Source: a virus. Taken from it: 45,215 nucleotides of DNA. Made by a program: the position numbers and the translations under genes. Below the pieces are notes generated by a model. The model made no database searches. It was not told where the DNA came from and saw nothing but the letters and a program-made list of their open reading frames with translations. This document shows positions 37,364 to 45,215 of the stretch, piece after piece. Position 1 is the first letter of the stretch. Each line of letters starts with the position of its first letter. The stretch lies in the IMG/VR virus record IMGVR_UViG_3300008735_000019, positions 1 through 45,215 of that record; one strand, 5' to 3'.

Positions 37364-38855
37364 ATTGTTGCTGAATCATCCTTTCCATTTGTAAGTTTGA
37401 TCTAACACTTAGATAATCTCCAAGAGGATCAGGCATTAATTGATCAGTATAAATCTCTTCTTCTACATACCATTGCATTTGTTGTACTATATCTTGTTGT
37501 TGATATTGTTGTATATCAGGACCAAGAGCAGTCACTAATGCTATGGTTGTCATCTGTGCTACAGGATCATATTGTGATTGAATTGTAGCAAGTATTTCAT
37601 TTGCTTTAGCTTGTTTCTTTTGTTGTTGTTTTGTAGTTTCTAATTTCTTTGTTTCTGTTTTCTGACCCACCTCTTCTGCATCCACATCCTTACTCGCAGT
37701 TTTCTTTTCTTGTGGTTCAATCTCTTCTTTAGCTTCGTCTTTAATCTCTTCCATATTATTGTCTTCAGAAACATCAGCAACCTCCTTTGTAGGTTCTTCG
37801 TTAGTTTCTTCTACAACTTCTACTTCTACTGGTTCTTGTTCAATAGCAGGTTCTTTAACCTCTTCTAATGTTGGCATAGATACGTCAACATCCATCCCTA
37901 TATCTTGTATCTCTTCTACCATTTCCTGAACTTCTGTTATAACTTCTTCATATGATATAGTACCTTCGTTATATTCTTCCATCATTGCACCCATTTCTAT
38001 TGGCACGTCTACCATCATCTCTTCCATAGGTTGTTCCATAGTAGGTATATCAAATGTCATAACTATATCAAACTCTTCCATCATCTCATCCATTTGATAC
38101 TGTTCTTCTGGTGTAGCTATATCATATTGTTCAATAAGTTCTATTGTTATTTGATCTTCCATTAATCCTGGTTGAACAATTTCTATCCATGTTTCTACTG
38201 ATGTTGTTATATGATTGTAATTAACTGTGTATTCTACATTATCAAAATAATAATTCTTTGCTCCACCTATTCTTATAAATACTTTATCTAAATCTCCTGC
38301 AAAATCATATGTTCCTGAATATGTTGTAGGTGTTTGATTATTTTCTAATGTAATCTGTCCTGTATCCCATTGTAAAACATTATTATTATAACCTTTTGTT
38401 TGAAAATATCCTGTAGTATTAGCTTTTGAATGATGCATCTGTAATTCCCATTCTAATGCACCTCCATCTGATATATGAAAATCTGATATGTCTACATATT
38501 GATCAAAGGTTGTGAGAGAATTTGATGTACCTTTTCCACACGTACCTGTACCAAAATATGCATTACAATTTGGCATACTCGCAGGACCTAGCCCACCCCA
38601 ATCTAGATCCATATCTCCCTCGTAACGATTTGCTACGATACCTGTATCTTTATGTAGTATATCACCTGTTGTTTTATGTTCAACAGTTGTAGTAGTTTCT
38701 GTTATTGTATCTATATGTCCTTCACCTAGATGCTCAGTCTCTATCTCTTGGGTAACTGTATCACCCTCTTCAAGCATTTGTGCATTAGATGAGTAACAAT
38801 ATAAGAAGAACAGAGAAAATACCAAGAGCATTTTCATCAGTAATATATTCTTCAT
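37356..38855 (-). CDS. secreted acidic protein, possible virion or host-surface protein
   Basis: A 499-aa protein with signal peptide (about 1-25, ending SSNAQ). Residues 40-230 look like a beta-sandwich domain with a CNAYFGTGTCG Cys pair. Residues 235-420 are Met/Glu/Val-rich and very acidic low complexity, then a Gln-rich helix. A start at 38855 (AAAGGAAAATATTAAAG) overlaps the previous gene by 71 bases; in-frame ATGs at 38837 and 38831 are alternatives. No family recognised. Confidence 0.6.
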   Translation of the reverse strand: MKNILLMKMLLVFSLFFLYCYSSNAQMLEEGDTVTQEIETEHLGEGHIDTITETTTTVEHKTTGDILHKDTGIVANRYEGDMDLDWGGLGPASMPNCNAYFGTGTCGKGTSNSLTTFDQYVDISDFHISDGGALEWELQMHHSKANTTGYFQTKGYNNNVLQWDTGQITLENNQTPTTYSGTYDFAGDLDKVFIRIGGAKNYYFDNVEYTVNYNHITTSVETWIEIVQPGLMEDQITIELIEQYDIATPEEQYQMDEMMEEFDIVMTFDIPTMEQPMEEMMVDVPIEMGAMMEEYNEGTISYEEVITEVQEMVEEIQDIGMDVDVSMPTLEEVKEPAIEQEPVEVEVVEETNEEPTKEVADVSEDNNMEEIKDEAKEEIEPQEKKTASKDVDAEEVGQKTETKKLETTKQQQKKQAKANEILATIQSQYDPVAQMTTIALVTALGPDIQQYQQQDIVQQMQWYVEEEIYTDQLMPDPLGDYLSVRSNLQMERMIQQQYE

Positions 38856-39324
38856 CTTTAATATTTTCCTTTAACCACTTCTCATAATCAGGTCGTTTTT
38901 CTGGATTTTCTAACCATTCTTTTGCAGCGTCTACACCAATTTTTCCCATGTATGGGCATGGTGTTCCTGCCATTTCCATTGCTCTAAAGACTCTTTCATC
39001 TTGACATAACATGGATACTGCTGCAACTTTCATACCCATAAAATATAAAGATCTACTTAATTTTAATCTTTCACAATTTAAATCTCTTATAGATGTACCA
39101 CCTGCTATTCCTAGTATCTGTGATTGTATAGCAGCAGATGCAGCAAAGCTACAGACATCTTGATTACTGTTCATAATAGATGGAGCACTTGCAGTTGATG
39201 GAGTTCTATCAACGCTAGTTGTTCCACTAACAGTAGAGGTAGTAGATGTTACTGTATTAGTTTGTGCAAATGTAGGTAATGTAAATAAAAAACAAACACT
39301 AATCAGTATCAGTATCTTTTTCAT
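38785..39324 (-). CDS. secreted Cys-containing protein
   Basis: The signal peptide begins at Met 39324 (MKKILILISVCFLF..TFAQ), so I prefer it over 39339. The 179-aa product has a Ser/Thr-rich linker, then four Cys in the mature part and a hydrophobic C-terminus (ALGIFSVLLILLLI) that may anchor it. Similar exported proteins occur in marine phages by memory. Function unknown. Upstream, the 36-aa Cys-rich gene overlaps its start. Confidence 0.6.
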   Translation of the reverse strand: MKKILILISVCFLFTLPTFAQTNTVTSTTSTVSGTTSVDRTPSTASAPSIMNSNQDVCSFAASAAIQSQILGIAGGTSIRDLNCERLKLSRSLYFMGMKVAAVSMLCQDERVFRAMEMAGTPCPYMGKIGVDAAKEWLENPEKRPDYEKWLKENIKDEEYITDENALGIFSVLLILLLI

Positions 39325-39409
39325 AGCAATCACAATCACATTGGTTAGTTTCTATACATAGACAAGGATCACCAGTACACTCTGGGTTATTACATTTACA
39401 TTCTGACAT
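39299..39409 (-). CDS. 36-aa cysteine-rich peptide
   Basis: ATG at 39409 overlaps the stop of the 86-aa gene as TAATG. Eight Cys in 36 residues (positions 4, 6, 11, 16, 18, 24, 26, 28) with C-x-C repeats, followed by an acidic tail. Spacing resembles metallothioneins or small zinc-binding peptides. It overlaps the signal-peptide gene start by 26 bases. Confidence 0.55.
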   Translation of the reverse strand: MSECKCNNPECTGDPCLCIETNQCDCDCYEKDTDTD

Positions 39410-39669
39410 TATTGTTTTTCCATCCACCTATCTAATTTTTCTTCTAGTCTATCAAACCTATCAAGTATTTTATTTACTTCACTATATACTTCTTTTTTTG
39501 TAGCATAATTAGTAGCCATAAACTCTCTAGTCTTTGCATCAGACAATGCATGGTCTTTTAAATCTTCACGTAGCTTATTTATATCACTATTAGTACCACG
39601 TATCCACCATAGAAATGCACCTATAGCTAGTGTTAAGATTCCATTCCATAGCATTGTCATATCTTGCAT
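39409..39669 (-). CDS. membrane protein with coiled-coil tail, possible holin-like
   Basis: An 86-aa protein with one membrane helix (about 5-24, MLWNGILTLAIGAFLWWIRG) and a charged coiled coil (about 28-82). The layout is seen in class III-like holins or phage membrane anchors. It sits directly after the 1442-aa virion protein gene. Role uncertain. Confidence 0.55.
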   Translation of the reverse strand: MQDMTMLWNGILTLAIGAFLWWIRGTNSDINKLREDLKDHALSDAKTREFMATNYATKKEVYSEVNKILDRFDRLEEKLDRWMEKQ

Positions 39670-39687
39670 TATCTTAGTCCTCTAATA

Positions 39688-42600
39688 TTAAAAAGGTTTA
39701 TTAATATATTCTTTCCAAGCTTTATTCATTTCATTAATAACATATTCATTATTATCTAAAGTTACTCCTGCTTCTGTTAAAAGTCTTAACATTCTTTTAT
39801 TTTCTGGAGTTGTAGGAAGTAATTGTTTATTATCATATTTACCCATAAGTAATCGTTCTATTTTAGTTGTCTTTAATTTTAAATCTTTACCTGCTACATC
39901 ACTTACTGCTATTGCAATTTCTTTATCTGACAAACCTAAAATTTTAAATTTAGATATTAGATTAGCTAATGTTTTATCAGCTTGATAATGTTTTTCTAAA
40001 GTATCTTTATATCTCTGTATTAATTTATCTTCATCTAAACCTTCAGCTCGCATAGTAATAATATCTCTTAAAAAATCTCTCTTTATTAAACTTTTTTGAT
40101 ACCATAAAGGTGCTACTTTAAATTTAACTAATTGATTTATATCTACTTGTTTTGTTTTTAAACCTAAGTTTGAAAATATATTATCTTTTGTAATTTTATT
40201 AAAGTCACCATCTAATATTTTTTCCCAAAGTTTACCTGCTTCATATTTACTTGCTTGTGGCATTCCTGTTTTAACTTTAATTCCTTCAGGATCTCTTCCT
40301 CCTTTATTAATCCAGCTTTGTCCATCCCATTCCCAGACATTCTCAACTGTACTAAAATTCTTCATAGTCTCTTCTGTTATATTAGCTTCAGAAAGTCTTT
40401 GCATTTCAGATAAAAATCCAGGAGTAAATCCTGCATTAGGTCCTAGTATACTTTCTACCCATAGAGCTGCTTCTCTTTGTCCAGATCCTTCTGGTAAATT
40501 AGCTATATTATTTGTTGCTACATCATAAAATGCTTTAGCAGCTATAGAAGGTCCAAGAATAGGTGAAATAAATTCCCATGATGCATTTATAATTTGATTA
40601 TTAATTTGAGTATCAGTTAATTCTTCCTTATTTTTTATAGTACGTATTATTCTTCGTATAGGATTTTTAATTCCTTGCCATACATCTACTCGTGAAGGTT
40701 CTTTATAACTATAAATTAAATGATCAGTCCATACTCCTTTTCTTTTATCATATTTTTTAACACGTTCTACATTATTTGTAAAGACTTTAGGAGTAGCTTG
40801 ATAATAATCAACAAAGAAACTTAAAGCATCACTTGCTTTTTTACTAATATTATAAGTTAATCTAGAAGTTTCATTTAAAGCATCATAACCTACAGCTAAT
40901 CCAGTACCTGCTCCTAAACTCCACATTCCTTTACCTCTAAGATAACCCATTACTTTTTTATTAGTACGTAAATTATATCCAGTTTTCTGTAACATATCAT
41001 CAGCACTTTTAAATCCTGCATGTCTAGCTAAATCATTTGCAGATCTACCTGATAAATCATTACCTATACCTCTTAAAGTTCTATTAGTTGTTCTTATAAT
41101 TTCTGCAAACCAAGAAGGAAAGGAGCCAAATAAAGGAATTGTTTTTAATCCTCGTATTCCTTTAGGAACCATAGACCATGTTGGCATTCTCATACGTACA
41201 CGTTCTGCTATAAAATGATCTAATACATCATCTAAAGTACGATTATTTGCTATGGGCATATTTTTTAAAGTAGGTTCTACACTTCTTCTAATTCCTGAAC
41301 GTAAACTATCAAATACTGTAGCTCTCATTATACTATCAGCTCCTTGATATATTTTTGTAGGTAAACGTACAGGATATAATATAGCATTAAACACTTTAGA
41401 TGTAATTTTATTTCCTTTAGCTACTTCAGATATATCATCCATATATGCTTGCATTTGTTTTGCATTAACACCTTCATCTATTATTCCTAATTTAGATCTT
41501 TTATTAAACCAATTATTCCATTCTTGACCTCTAAGAAAATTAGGACTTTGTATTGTTCTACCAAATGATTTAACAAATTCTATAGGATTTGCACCACCTA
41601 ACAATGCAGCAAAATTAAAATTACCTATAAAATTTACTCCTTGTGTAACTGGAGATAAAATAGTTTTAGCAACTTCTGCACCTCCTTTTAAACTTGAGGA
41701 TGTAAATCTCCACAATTTACCTAGTAAAGTTTCTCCTGTTATTTCTTCATTAGCTAGTCCTCTTCTAATTCCTTTAGCCCATTCTTCCTCTGCAAATATT
41801 CCCTCTAAAGGACTTTTAAAAGACGCAGGAAATTGTAATCCTCCTTGTCTATCCAATTTACCTAAGTGTACTTTATCTGTTGCGTCTAATTTATATCTTT
41901 TTGTATCTACATCATCTATTTTTTTTATACCTTTTGATGGTGGTATTTTTTTAGAAGCATGTAAATATCCTTTAGCTAATCCATCTGCTCTTAAATCTTT
42001 TAAAAATTTTACTTGAGAAGTAATTTTTCCTAATTCACCCATAGTTTGTTGATAACGAGTTATAGGATTTCTTTTTTCACCCCACATATCTCTTAATTCT
42101 TTTGAAAATAATTTCCTTTGTTTTAAAACATTTGGATGATTATAATTTTTACTACCCCATTCTAAAAAATCAAATAATTCTTTAGCACCTTTTTGTGTAA
42201 TTCTTTCTTTTATTATACCAGTAATTTCATCTTCACTTAAACCTAAAGTATTTTTTAAATAACTATGGTATTTTTGTATCTTATCTATTTGTGTTTGATA
42301 TTTTGGATTCTTTATAAGAAAATTTAAATTACCTTTACCTTCATTAGTTAATAAACGAAAAGCTTTATTTAAATTACGAGAAATAGAAGGGTTATCAAAA
42401 ATGTCATAACTTCGTTGTAAATAAAATTTATTATTAGATCCAAAAGTTGCACTCATTTTTGAATCCATTACACCAGACTTAACTAAATAATTACTCAAAT
42501 CATCTACATTTTGTCTAAGTTTTTGAACTATTTTTTTTGTAGAAGGTTCTAATGTATTTAAAATTTTAACTTGTTGAGATCTAAAAAAAGTATCTGTTTT

Positions 42601-44016
42601 ATTTGCTGCTGCTTTTTCAGTTAAATCTTTTAATTTTTTATTATAATTTCTTACAGGTATTTTCTTTTTACCTTCTGCTACTCGTTTAATATTTTCTTCA
42701 TCTAATTGTTTTTTAATAACAGGTCTTAAAGCATCTATATTTCTATTAAATATTTTTTGATATGCAGGATTATCTTTATCCAATACTAAAATACTATTAA
42801 TTTTATCTTGTATTTCTTTTTTAAGTTTACTAAATTTAGATACTCCATATTCTTTTTTTATAGCTTTATTAAATTCTCTAATATTAAGTGAAGTTTGTTG
42901 TCTTATAACTCTAGGTGTTCCTTTTTTTGTTATCCATAAATCATAAGCATCATCTCCTATATTTCTATTAGCTAAAAAATTTTCTTTTATTTCATCAATA
43001 TATGAAAAAGGTTTTGATACTCTTATTCTTTTTAATAAACTAGGTGGTTCAAAAGCATTATCTACATCAACAACTTCATTTACAATAACTTTTTCTTGAT
43101 CAGCATTATTAGCTAAAGAATCATCACCTTTATTTTTAGAAACTGTTATAGGAGAATCAATACCATCTTCTTTTGCTTTTACTTTTTTAGCATTTCTAGC
43201 TGCTTTAACAAGCATAGTCAATCCTATAATAGGAGTTGATATAATACCAGCAGTAAAAAGTTCTTGACCAAATTGATTAGCATATTGAAGAGCTATAGGA
43301 TCTTCTGGATCAACAGCTAAAGCATCTACTATAGGATCTAATCTTGCCCACTCAACTGTTTCAGGAAAAGATTTTTTTAATACATCAAGAGTTGCTTCAT
43401 CAGGATTAAATGCTAATGTTAATCCACCAGCAGCTATTGTAGTATTATAAGCTCCTTTTTTTAAATAAGTTCTTAATTTTGAAATTTTATTTACAGCTTC
43501 TTTAAATTTTTTTATTTTGTTAACATCAACTTTGTCACCTTTAATAAACTTTCTTACTCTAGGAACAATATTACCAACAGTTAATATACCTGCTGCACCT
43601 TGACCAATATCTGCTCCTATTTCTTTCGTGATTTCTTTTGCACCTGGTGGTGTATAAGGATCAGAAAAATTACTCCACCAATCTTTAGTACCATCTCCAA
43701 TAAGATTACCTATATTTTTTGTAATAGGAACTTTATTAGATAGTGCTTCAGCAGTATCAGAAACAAATTTTGTAGTAGTTTTAAAAAGTAATTCTGGAAT
43801 ACTTACATCTCTAGGATTTTCACCTTTTGCTACAAGTCTATTATATTCTTTATTAGCTTCTAAATAATCATCAGGTTCATATCCAGTATCTATAATAAAA
43901 TTTATTACATCTTGCTCGTTTTTAAATATACCATTATCCATACTCTCTTTTATAGCATCTTTCATATCTATAAAAGTTTGAGAACGTGCACCTAATGTTG
44001 TATTTAATTGATCCAA
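39688..44016 (-). CDS. large internal virion protein (1442 aa)
   Basis: The start is TTG at 44016 with AGGAA nine bases upstream; the previous gene ends at 44021. The first 130 residues contain short amphipathic segments and an ELLFKTTTKFV stretch, followed by Lys-rich helical segments. Two or three hydrophobic stretches appear in the first third (for example about 205-280). The length and position after the tail genes fit the large DNA-ejection/core proteins of podoviruses (gp15/gp16-like) that enter the host with DNA. No lytic transglycosylase motif is evident. Confidence 0.65.
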   Translation of the reverse strand: MDQLNTTLGARSQTFIDMKDAIKESMDNGIFKNEQDVINFIIDTGYEPDDYLEANKEYNRLVAKGENPRDVSIPELLFKTTTKFVSDTAEALSNKVPITKNIGNLIGDGTKDWWSNFSDPYTPPGAKEITKEIGADIGQGAAGILTVGNIVPRVRKFIKGDKVDVNKIKKFKEAVNKISKLRTYLKKGAYNTTIAAGGLTLAFNPDEATLDVLKKSFPETVEWARLDPIVDALAVDPEDPIALQYANQFGQELFTAGIISTPIIGLTMLVKAARNAKKVKAKEDGIDSPITVSKNKGDDSLANNADQEKVIVNEVVDVDNAFEPPSLLKRIRVSKPFSYIDEIKENFLANRNIGDDAYDLWITKKGTPRVIRQQTSLNIREFNKAIKKEYGVSKFSKLKKEIQDKINSILVLDKDNPAYQKIFNRNIDALRPVIKKQLDEENIKRVAEGKKKIPVRNYNKKLKDLTEKAAANKTDTFFRSQQVKILNTLEPSTKKIVQKLRQNVDDLSNYLVKSGVMDSKMSATFGSNNKFYLQRSYDIFDNPSISRNLNKAFRLLTNEGKGNLNFLIKNPKYQTQIDKIQKYHSYLKNTLGLSEDEITGIIKERITQKGAKELFDFLEWGSKNYNHPNVLKQRKLFSKELRDMWGEKRNPITRYQQTMGELGKITSQVKFLKDLRADGLAKGYLHASKKIPPSKGIKKIDDVDTKRYKLDATDKVHLGKLDRQGGLQFPASFKSPLEGIFAEEEWAKGIRRGLANEEITGETLLGKLWRFTSSSLKGGAEVAKTILSPVTQGVNFIGNFNFAALLGGANPIEFVKSFGRTIQSPNFLRGQEWNNWFNKRSKLGIIDEGVNAKQMQAYMDDISEVAKGNKITSKVFNAILYPVRLPTKIYQGADSIMRATVFDSLRSGIRRSVEPTLKNMPIANNRTLDDVLDHFIAERVRMRMPTWSMVPKGIRGLKTIPLFGSFPSWFAEIIRTTNRTLRGIGNDLSGRSANDLARHAGFKSADDMLQKTGYNLRTNKKVMGYLRGKGMWSLGAGTGLAVGYDALNETSRLTYNISKKASDALSFFVDYYQATPKVFTNNVERVKKYDKRKGVWTDHLIYSYKEPSRVDVWQGIKNPIRRIIRTIKNKEELTDTQINNQIINASWEFISPILGPSIAAKAFYDVATNNIANLPEGSGQREAALWVESILGPNAGFTPGFLSEMQRLSEANITEETMKNFSTVENVWEWDGQSWINKGGRDPEGIKVKTGMPQASKYEAGKLWEKILDGDFNKITKDNIFSNLGLKTKQVDINQLVKFKVAPLWYQKSLIKRDFLRDIITMRAEGLDEDKLIQRYKDTLEKHYQADKTLANLISKFKILGLSDKEIAIAVSDVAGKDLKLKTTKIERLLMGKYDNKQLLPTTPENKRMLRLLTEAGVTLDNNEYVINEMNKAWKEYINKPF

Positions 44017-44020
44017 TTAA

Positions 44021-45215
44021 CTATGTTCCTGTTGTCCATTTGTTTTTCCAATTTAAATCAGGAAATTCAGGATCCTTTAAGTTTGGATCTAGAGACATTT
44101 GAAGTTCTTCTTCTACTGGTACTAATTCTTTTTGTTTGCTTCTTATATAATATAAAAGTGCAGATTTATATACATTTGCTATTTCAGGACTTTGATCTGT
44201 TTCTAATGATCTAAAAGTTATAGATCCTGTTGGTTCACTACCTCCCATTAAATCTCTTGCAATATCTACTTCAAATGTTTTACCTCCTACAGTAAATGTT
44301 GTAGATGGATTTGTATCTAAATTAGCAGTAGCTTGTGTAAATTGTGTCATTAAATTAGTATATGCTCCTATATGTTTATCAGGCATTATCCAATTCTGAT
44401 TTTCATCTAATGTTCCAGGAAACATTTTTTCAGCTAACTCATTAAAATCTCCTGTCTTCATTCCTGCTTTATATGTAGGTTGATTACTTCTTCTTGCTGT
44501 TTCTATTGCTGCATAAGCTGTTCCAAAATTTTTCATTTGATCTAAAAGTAAACCAGCAGTAGCCATATCACCTGCATTTATAGCTTCTCTATATTTAATT
44601 TCTAAATCATCAACAGCTCTTTTTTCAGCTAAACTTCTCTCTCTAATTTCTGTACCAGCTTCTCCTACATCTGAACCTATTCTACTTAGAAGTTGAGAAA
44701 CTTGCATACCAGCAGTTGTACCTTCTGGACCTGTAACTTCTGGAGACATACCCCATTTAGCCATAGATTTAAATAATGCTTGTTCTCTTTCAAATTGATT
44801 TCTAGCTGTTTGACCTTTTATTAATTCTCTTTCTCTTTGTAGTTGAGCTCTTTTCAAATCTGCTATAGCTTTATTTTCAGTTCTATATCCACTTATATCT
44901 CCTTGAAATTGTTTTAATTGATTCCAATAATTCTGCATAAAATCTGATTTGTCATCTAAAGGATTTCCTATTTGAGCATTATTTTTTCTACTAACTAATG
45001 AAGAGATACCACCACCAGTTTTACCAGTAGCTCCTGGAGGATACGTAGGATAAGGTGTTCCTGCAAGAGTCTTACCACTAAATTGTCCATAGAGTTGTCC
45101 AAGTCCTCCAAGTCCACCTACAATTTGTTGACCTACACTTGGACCAAAAGTCGCTGGTTTACTTGGTTCAAATGTTGTTTGACCCATAGGTGCACCTATT
45201 ACCATAGATTGATAC
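44021..45215 (-). CDS. C-terminal part of a virion-associated protein, open at right edge
   Basis: Read from 45205 it is a 394-aa ORF, but the ATG there has no ribosome site and the frame is open to the window end. Across a circular junction it joins the 119-aa frame ending at base 1. This part has Gly/Pro-rich N-terminal stretch, then long helices with coiled-coil features (about 95-240) and a mixed C-terminus. The neighbour is the 1442-aa protein, so an internal virion protein partner is likely. Confidence 0.65.
   Translation of the reverse strand, partial: YQSMVIGAPMGQTTFEPSKPATFGPSVGQQIVGGLGGLGQLYGQFSGKTLAGTPYPTYPPGATGKTGGGISSLVSRKNNAQIGNPLDDKSDFMQNYWNQLKQFQGDISGYRTENKAIADLKRAQLQRERELIKGQTARNQFEREQALFKSMAKWGMSPEVTGPEGTTAGMQVSQLLSRIGSDVGEAGTEIRERSLAEKRAVDDLEIKYREAINAGDMATAGLLLDQMKNFGTAYAAIETARRSNQPTYKAGMKTGDFNELAEKMFPGTLDENQNWIMPDKHIGAYTNLMTQFTQATANLDTNPSTTFTVGGKTFEVDIARDLMGGSEPTGSITFRSLETDQSPEIANVYKSALLYYIRSKQKELVPVEEELQMSLDPNLKDPEFPDLNWKNKWTTGT

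Overview
This window looks like the genome of a virulent, short-tailed (podovirus-like) phage of a marine bacterium. The DNA is visibly AT-rich throughout, and genes are packed tightly with many TAATG and ATGA stop/start overlaps. The gene set (T7-like replication proteins, B12-dependent ribonucleotide reductase, GroES, MptE-like/glycosyltransferase proteins, SleB-like lysin) resembles phages of low-GC marine alphaproteobacteria such as pelagiphages. That host assignment is inference. I see no integrase, lysogeny repressor, phage RNA polymerase, tail sheath, tape measure or tRNA gene. The frame of the minus-strand gene at the left edge continues open into the minus-strand gene at the right edge, so the window is probably one complete, circularly permuted genome of about 45.2 kb cut inside a virion-protein gene.

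Layout: (1) The late unit on the minus strand runs from a TTGACA-17-TATAAT promoter at about 11.58 kb leftward: large terminase, 402-aa protein, portal, a 68-aa protein, a 24-aa PqqA-like peptide, a 65-aa protein, GroES, then an internal promoter, scaffold, a 163-aa protein, probable decoration protein, major capsid, an 89-aa protein, tail adaptor and small basic proteins. Across the edge it continues with two large virion proteins and a block of small membrane or secreted proteins ending at 36.8 kb. (2) A 0.5 kb AT-rich spacer and a bidirectional terminator at 12.1 kb separate this from a small leftward accessory operon (13.39 to 12.13 kb). (3) A striking dyad-symmetric site at 13.45-13.53 kb sits where coding changes direction. 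(4) The early/middle unit on the plus strand (13.6-36.8 kb) opens with many small unknown genes, then a glycosyltransferase-methyltransferase, an ssDNA-binding protein fused to a GIY-YIG nuclease, a structured-RNA candidate, a SleB-like lysin, primase-helicase, DNA polymerase, endonuclease VII, nucleases, a second ssDNA-binding protein, a homing endonuclease, class II ribonucleotide reductase, Hsp20, glycosyltransferases/methyltransferases, small membrane proteins and the small terminase. Early and late units converge at 36784/36785 with no gap.

How it works together: host sigma70-type promoters can be read before the early genes, before the ssDNA-binding and Hsp20 genes, and before terminase, the 402-aa gene and the scaffold/capsid block, which fits the absence of a phage RNA polymerase. 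Replication is T7-like (fused primase-helicase, family A polymerase, gp2.5-like protein, exonuclease, endonuclease VII) with nucleotides supplied by ribonucleotide reductase. Folding helpers (GroES, Hsp20) are carried by the phage. The most unusual items are the PqqA-like peptide, the nuclease-fused ssDNA-binding protein with an internal ribosome site, the structured-RNA candidate at 19.12-19.20 kb, and the symmetric operator/origin candidate at 13.49 kb.
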